NCBI GenBank assembly: GCA_020631735.1
Contig: CM036223.1
Location: 4,998,191 to 5,062,190 of the forward strand
Direction: 5' to 3'
Source of the DNA: Saccharum officinarum
Taxonomy: Eukaryota > Streptophyta > Magnoliopsida > Poales > Poaceae
DNA length: 64,000 nt
The notes beneath the pieces were generated by a model. It had not been told where the DNA came from. It worked only from the letters and a program-made list of their open reading frames with translations, and did not search any database. Both the position numbers and the translations under genes were made by a program. Below, piece by piece: positions 58,908 through 64,000 of this stretch (positions within the stretch are counted from its first letter, which is position 1; each line of letters starts with the position of its first letter).

Positions 58908-61900
58908 TGTAACACCCTAGGTGTTTGTCACCAGTTAAGCAATGAGTTTGAGCTCAAACATGGCAAGTTAGGTGGTGATGGAGAGGTGAAAGCCAAATCT
59001 ATAAACATGAGCCCAACTTAAACTTGGACATTGCGCCCTTGCCTACATATAGGCCCTTTTCAAGATATATGCTTGGATGGTGTTATTGGAACCTCTTTCA
59101 TGTGTATCACATCAATATTCATCTATATTGATCACTGGAAAAGTTTCATGAAGTTTGGAATCAAGAAGTCACATGAAATGATAAGTTATATTCTTGTTGG
59201 AATGACATTATTAAGTGAATGGAAACATAGGGCATCAACCAAACCCTGCAACCTTGCTCAAATGACTCTAATTAAACTCTACAACAAAAGTCATGAAAGG
59301 TTCATGTTGAGCAAATGCCAAGAAAATACTCCAATGAATCACAAAGGATAATTTAAGCTTTATCGTGATACTACTTTGGTCAAAGTAGAACTGTAGGTTC
59401 TATACTGGTTTTGATGTTGGACCTTAAAGGAAAGTTGTAGTTCATGATATGTAGAACAAACTTTGTTTTTGGACAAAGAGCTAGATCAGCTTGGAAGCAA
59501 GTCAAACCGAGGCTCAAAGATTGAACTCAGTGTTGTTTTGAAGCTCCAAAAATCGGCTAAGTGTTGGAACTGCAGTTTTTGGTTTTCAGTTTTCATGAAG
59601 CCATCTTTAGTGAATTTTAGTTTGCAAACCATGTCGAATTTGGCCAGACTTTCTTAAGCAAAGTTGTCGTCCTCATATACCTCTACAACACTGTGGAATT
59701 GTTTTAGCTTTTCATTGATCGGTTTGGGAAATAGAGGTGGGAAAACTTAGCAGTTTCAGTCGGCTTGAAACTGAAACTTTTCATTCAGTTTCGGGTACCC
59801 TACTTTGGAGCTTTGTATCTCTCCAACCATGCCGAATTAGACTTTGAGACTTTAAGAAAAGTTGGAGACCTAGCGTAGCTCTACAGCTTTGGTTGCTACC
59901 ACTTGTGCCAAAACAGAACGAATTTAGAGTTACGAATGGGGAAATATTGAGTTTTTAGTCACATTTTTAAGGTGGTATTTCAATCCTTGGCTTCAGATTT
60001 TGGAAGCGAGTCATACAGGGAGGGTCGTGGCCGACCGGCCACAGGCACACAATGCCGCGTGGCCTGGACGCCCGGTCGCATGCGTGCCACCTCGCCATGC
60101 TCGTCGATGTGGAGAACCCGACGCCCTCCTGTGCTCCCTCCATCGTGCACTCGTCTCTCTCCCTTGCTTTCTTCTCTCGGTCTCTCGCTCCCTCCAGTGC
60201 CGGCCCTAGGGGAGGGTCAAGGGGTGCGACGACCGAGGGCCCAGGCAAGGGAGGGGCCCAAGCCCAGGTATACAAAGCCCCCGGCCCTATAGTCCATTAG
60301 CGAATTAATGACCTCGCAAGCAGCCGAGCAGTCGCGCAGAGACCGCGACGTCCGCGAGCGACGAGCGATACATGGAGTTGCGCGACGCGCGGAGCCACCG
60401 GCCACGCCGCCGCAAACGCGGAGAGACGGACATCTCGGATGGACACAACGCCCGCCGGTGGCAACCAGGCATCTAGGCCTCCAGGTCCAGGGCTCCACCG
60501 ATGAACGATGACGATCAGTTTTGCGATCAGCAATACAGCATCAGCTGATCAGTTTTGTTCACCATGATCAGGCCCTAGGTATTTTTTCTTGTTTATTTTT
60601 TAATCTAAATTAATTATTTTTATAGTATTTCAGACTTCTACTAGTGCTCTTTTTCTTATAGGACTTGTACTATGTTAGAATTTTAGAATGTTACCTAATA
60701 AACATTTGTCGGGGGCTGAGAAAAGAAAACGAAAAGACTAGAAGAAGCCTAAAACTTATGTTAAATTACAAATATATCATTGGATTTGTTTTCACTTTGC
60801 AAATAAAATTAGCGCCTATATATTATAAAGTTTTATACATGGTTTAGTGGGTCTGTCGTGACGAGTTCGCCAGAGGGCTCTCAAAATCCTAGGACCGGCA
60901 CTGGCTCTCTCCCTCTCATGCTCGCCGTGGCCGACGAGCAGGGAGCACCGCTACCGCCGCTGCTCCCCTCCATCACCACTCCCTCCTCCACCCTGGATTG
61001 TCGCTCGCTGCACCTCCCTCCTCACCGTGCAGGCCGCTGCCCTATCGCCGAGTCGAGCTGAGGGCACCGTGTGCGTGACCTGCCGTAGGCAGCCGCGGTC
61101 AGGCAGCTGTAGGCCGCAGCCGGCCGAGCCAAGGCCACGGCTGGTCATGGCCAGGCCTGGCTGGCTTTCCCCGCTGCTGCCGGCCGCTTCTCGCCGGGCA
61201 CCGGCTCCTCCCCGACGTCCTCCTCCTCCTCTGCGTCGAGAGATTGAAGAAGGGGGTGATTCATAAATAGAAACTCTTTGTCGTGTTCACTTTGTAAAAG
61301 TGTTAGAGAGGGGAGAATTTCAGATAGGGGCTTAGTTAATTAGAGGAAAGTTTTGTGTTCACTCTGTAAAATGTTTTCCTTTTCATTTTCGGAATTATTA
61401 TTGCATTTAAATCGGCTGAACTTTGAAAATGCATAGTAAATTATAGAAAAATGGTAAAACAGCAAATAAGGACTTTTTGGAATTCTTGTGAAATTGTCTA
61501 TTCAGTAGATCTATAATATGTCATGTTTTAGTTCAAAGTTTAGCTGTAAAAATAGATTTATGCAGTTAGGGTTTTAATGCTAGTTGTATTTGTCTTTTTA
61601 ATAGCTGCAGATGTAGGGCTCCAAACGGAGTGAAAATTTTATGGCATGCTACTCATATGATGTATGATGTGTGGTAAAAATTTCATGGTCACTGGTTGCA
61701 GTATGATAGAGTTATTGATTTATCTTACTCTCACATGTTTTCTTGCATTAGCATTTTGTATTTTCCATAGAGGTTGCTATACATGTTCAAATGCCATGAA
61801 ATTTGTACAGAAGACTTTGGAGAGCATATGTAAGCTACTGTGATTTTTGTAGAATTTACTGTACATCTTTGGTATATGTTCATAAATACACCTTGATATC

Positions 61901-64000
61901 TAAATAAATTAAGAAATGCTTTAAGAGAATTTATTTAGAGGTGAGCACCATGTTTTCTGGTGTTCTTTAGTCATGTATGACATGTTGGTAAAGTTAGTTT
62001 TGTCTAGATATGAGTTTGCAACATAAGTTAATATTTATTTTCTTGCAAATAAAATGTGGTTTCCGGACAGTTCTGGGAACTTTGTATGTTACACCATATA
62101 AATGTGGTTTACTGAGAAACTTGTGAATACAAAAGTTGTAGATAATTCATGTATATAGCTGCTGTTAAAATTTGGTGGCATTTGATCAAGTGGTTTAGGA
62201 GTTACAGCTATTCAAAGTTGGGTCACAGAATTGGTTGCTCTCTGTCTTGTCAGGACCAGATTCTGTAAATATATAATTTAGACTTGTTTAACTTGTGAAT
62301 CTTGCTGTGATGTTTAAAGATGAAATGTAGGTAATTTCATAAGCTTTCTAGAATGTCTTGTTTCATGTCATTTGAATTTATAAAACTCCAGATATGATTT
62401 ATTTATTCAGCTGCTGTTTGTAGTCCAGAAATTGACAAATTCTAGTTGTATGTGTTTACTTCATGTGTTGCTAAGTGTGGCTCATACCTTTGATGATGGT
62501 TGAGTTAGAGCACCTGAGATCTTAGGAAACTTGTGTCATGCTTGGTGTTGTCTTCTTCTTTGCTATCTTAGCATGATAGATTGTGTGATGTTTAAGTTAA
62601 ACATCGCGAAGTACTTAAGTGTGTTTAGTGTAAACTATGCTTGTCTTGCTTGCTATTTGTGATGCGTCTTATGGTACTATTCTTTATATTCATGCACTTG
62701 CATCTTGCATCTCATCTAGGCTTGCTAGATGCACCACGTGAAGGATGAGATGTTGGAGCCAAACCCGAAGACGATGTTTGATGGATCTATCTCGAAGATG
62801 GAAGGACTAAGCAAGTGTTAGGACCGGAGATGTCACCAAGACGGTGCAAGCTAACTGAACTGACTTGTGTCGAATCTCAGGCAAGCCCCGAAGCATTATA
62901 AGCCTCCTACTTTATGAAATCAATTGGGTATATATGTTATATGTATTGCTGCATTAAGTTAAAGGAGTTGGTTGTAAACACTTGCTGCATATATATCCTA
63001 TCCTTGTCCAGAAAGTATACTTTGAATCCTATTTAGGTTCAGGATCGAGTAAATGCTTAGCCATGCTTAGACTGGTAGAAGTCAGGTGATTTCCTGTCGC
63101 CTGCGAGATATAGGAAATATCTATCTGGTCACGGTTGGCTATATATGCTATCATGGAAAAGAACCATGTGTTAATAATATGAAAGGAGACCGGACAGGAT
63201 GACGATAGTGAAGCAACAAGGCATGGAGATCTTAGGTGTGGATCTATCCCCGTCTGTGTCAATTAAGGACTAAGACATGGAGCCTTTTCTGATCATGTTA
63301 AACACATGCCTATCACTTAGCTGGCCGAGTCTGGTGACCGACTGTGAAGCCGAGTAGCTCAACTCAGGCCAGGACCTGGCAAGTATAAAGTGCGCCTCGG
63401 AGGGGAGCCAATGACGTGAGCCCAAGGGCAGGTGTTTAAAAGTCCTGATCATCCTGGCAGATTTGGTATCCCTGAGAGTGCTGGCGCTGATCGGACCCGC
63501 GAAGTTGGTTTCTGAGTTGTACCAAAGGTGATCTATGGCTGCCTTTAGCGGGGTTTGCCGGGTGAGTGTTAGGAATACCCTCTCAGCTGAGTTGTAATTC
63601 GATTTGAATCGCCGTCTCTCTAGGTTAGTGAGAACTTGATGGGTTTATCTCCATTATAGATACACTAAATGACTTAATGGTTCAGTAATGATGATGATGA
63701 CGATGACAACCTTATTATACCTGATATGGTTATTAATGTTTGCTCCTTAATCAAATGATTGTTGTAGTATAGGTGCTAATCTAGATGACAGGTAAATGAT
63801 GATTAACTTGATGCTTAAGCAATAATTGATTACTCATGTTATTAAGCTTTTATGCAAAATGTTGTCAAGCGAGCTCCACTTATATATCAGCCTTGCATAC
63901 TTCTTGGTGTCACCTTATTTTTGGTTTATGAGGGGTAAGTATAGCTATGTACATTCTCGTACTCAGGGTTTTATTCTCACTTGTTGCGGGTTGTGATGTA
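58908..64000 (+). repeat. Third, divergent chromovirus LTR, running off the window
   Basis: Starts TGTAACACCCTAGGTGTTTG at 58908. It has a GC-rich island (59990-61260, split by a hAT-like element) and long AT-rich DNA, and from about 62878 the conserved 3' module: GCAAGCCCCGAAGCATTATA, GGATCGAGTAAATGCTTAGC, CCATGCTTAGAC, GGTGATTTCCTGTCGCCTGC, TACATTCTCGTACTCAGGG. At least 5.1 kb, or about 4.4 kb without the insert. Whether a full element follows cannot be seen. The AT-rich stretches 58960-59980 and 61270-62870 hold no gene. Confidence 0.82.
60195..60903. mobile_element. Non-autonomous hAT-like element in the third LTR
   Basis: The left end CAGTGCCGGCCCTAGG and the right end CCTAGGACCGGCACTG form 16-bp inverted repeats with one mismatch. 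Flanks GCTCCCTC (60187-60194) and GCTCTCTC (60904-60911) form an 8-bp duplication with one change, as expected for hAT. No transposase. The interior has GGGCCC-rich text near the left end and an AT-rich right part. Confidence 0.87.

Overview
This window is repeat-dense nuclear DNA of a flowering plant, most likely a panicoid grass. The basis is CACTA, Helitron, PIF-like and hAT-like elements of grass type, Tat and chromovirus Ty3/gypsy retroelements, GT-AG introns of about 60-100 bp, and GC-rich first-exon or promoter islands beside AT-rich intergenic DNA. I see no intact single-copy host gene, rRNA, tRNA or CRISPR array. Two runs of exactly 100 N (16104-16203 and 39480-39579) are scaffold gaps.

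Layout. 1-3680: low-content DNA with a GC-rich edge, a 154-bp tandem duplication, an unrecognised antisense coding fragment (2207-2680) and two families of degenerate tandem repeat. 3683-7093: a non-autonomous CACTA transposon with a TGT target duplication and exon-like cargo. 7717-8144: a solo gypsy LTR. 9058 and 12243: two outward-facing Helitron 3' ends bracketing exon-like pieces. 12.9-15.9 kb: antisense gene fragments, a MITE and a LINE/SINE tail.

16.2-27.54 kb: a decayed Tat-lineage Ty3/gypsy element on the + strand (gag, protease, RT, two RNase H domains, integrase, 3' LTR). It carries on the opposite strand a six-exon gene for a plant-mobile-domain, coiled-coil protein with its own TATA box. 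This element sits inside the RT/RNase H of a second Tat-like element on the - strand (27.54-32.15 kb). 32.2-37.4 kb: a degenerate autonomous-type Helitron (Rep HUH nuclease plus Pif1-like helicase) ending in a perfect hairpin and CTAG. Next come an 851-bp-offset direct repeat, three Helitron 5'-end-like motifs and a long (AAT)n tract.

39.58-52.01 kb: a young Tekay/Del-type chromovirus with 4-kb LTRs and a nearly intact gag-pol of about 1480 codons ending in a chromodomain-like region. Between the 5' LTR and gag it has an extra reading frame that begins with the first 12 residues of the histone H3 tail and continues into a long coiled coil. 52.0-54.2 and 58.2-58.9 kb were one contiguous stretch (141-bp minisatellite ORF, acidic antisense ORF), now split by a 3979-bp solo chromovirus LTR with a perfect ACACC target duplication. 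58908 to the end: a third, divergent LTR of the same group containing a 709-bp hAT-like element.

The most interesting signals are the H3-tail mimic next to a chromodomain in the same retroelement; the spliced antisense plant-mobile-domain gene inside the Tat element; an acidic mini-ORF conserved between chromovirus LTRs; and the very dense ATCGG/CCGAT pentamers over the whole Tat element.
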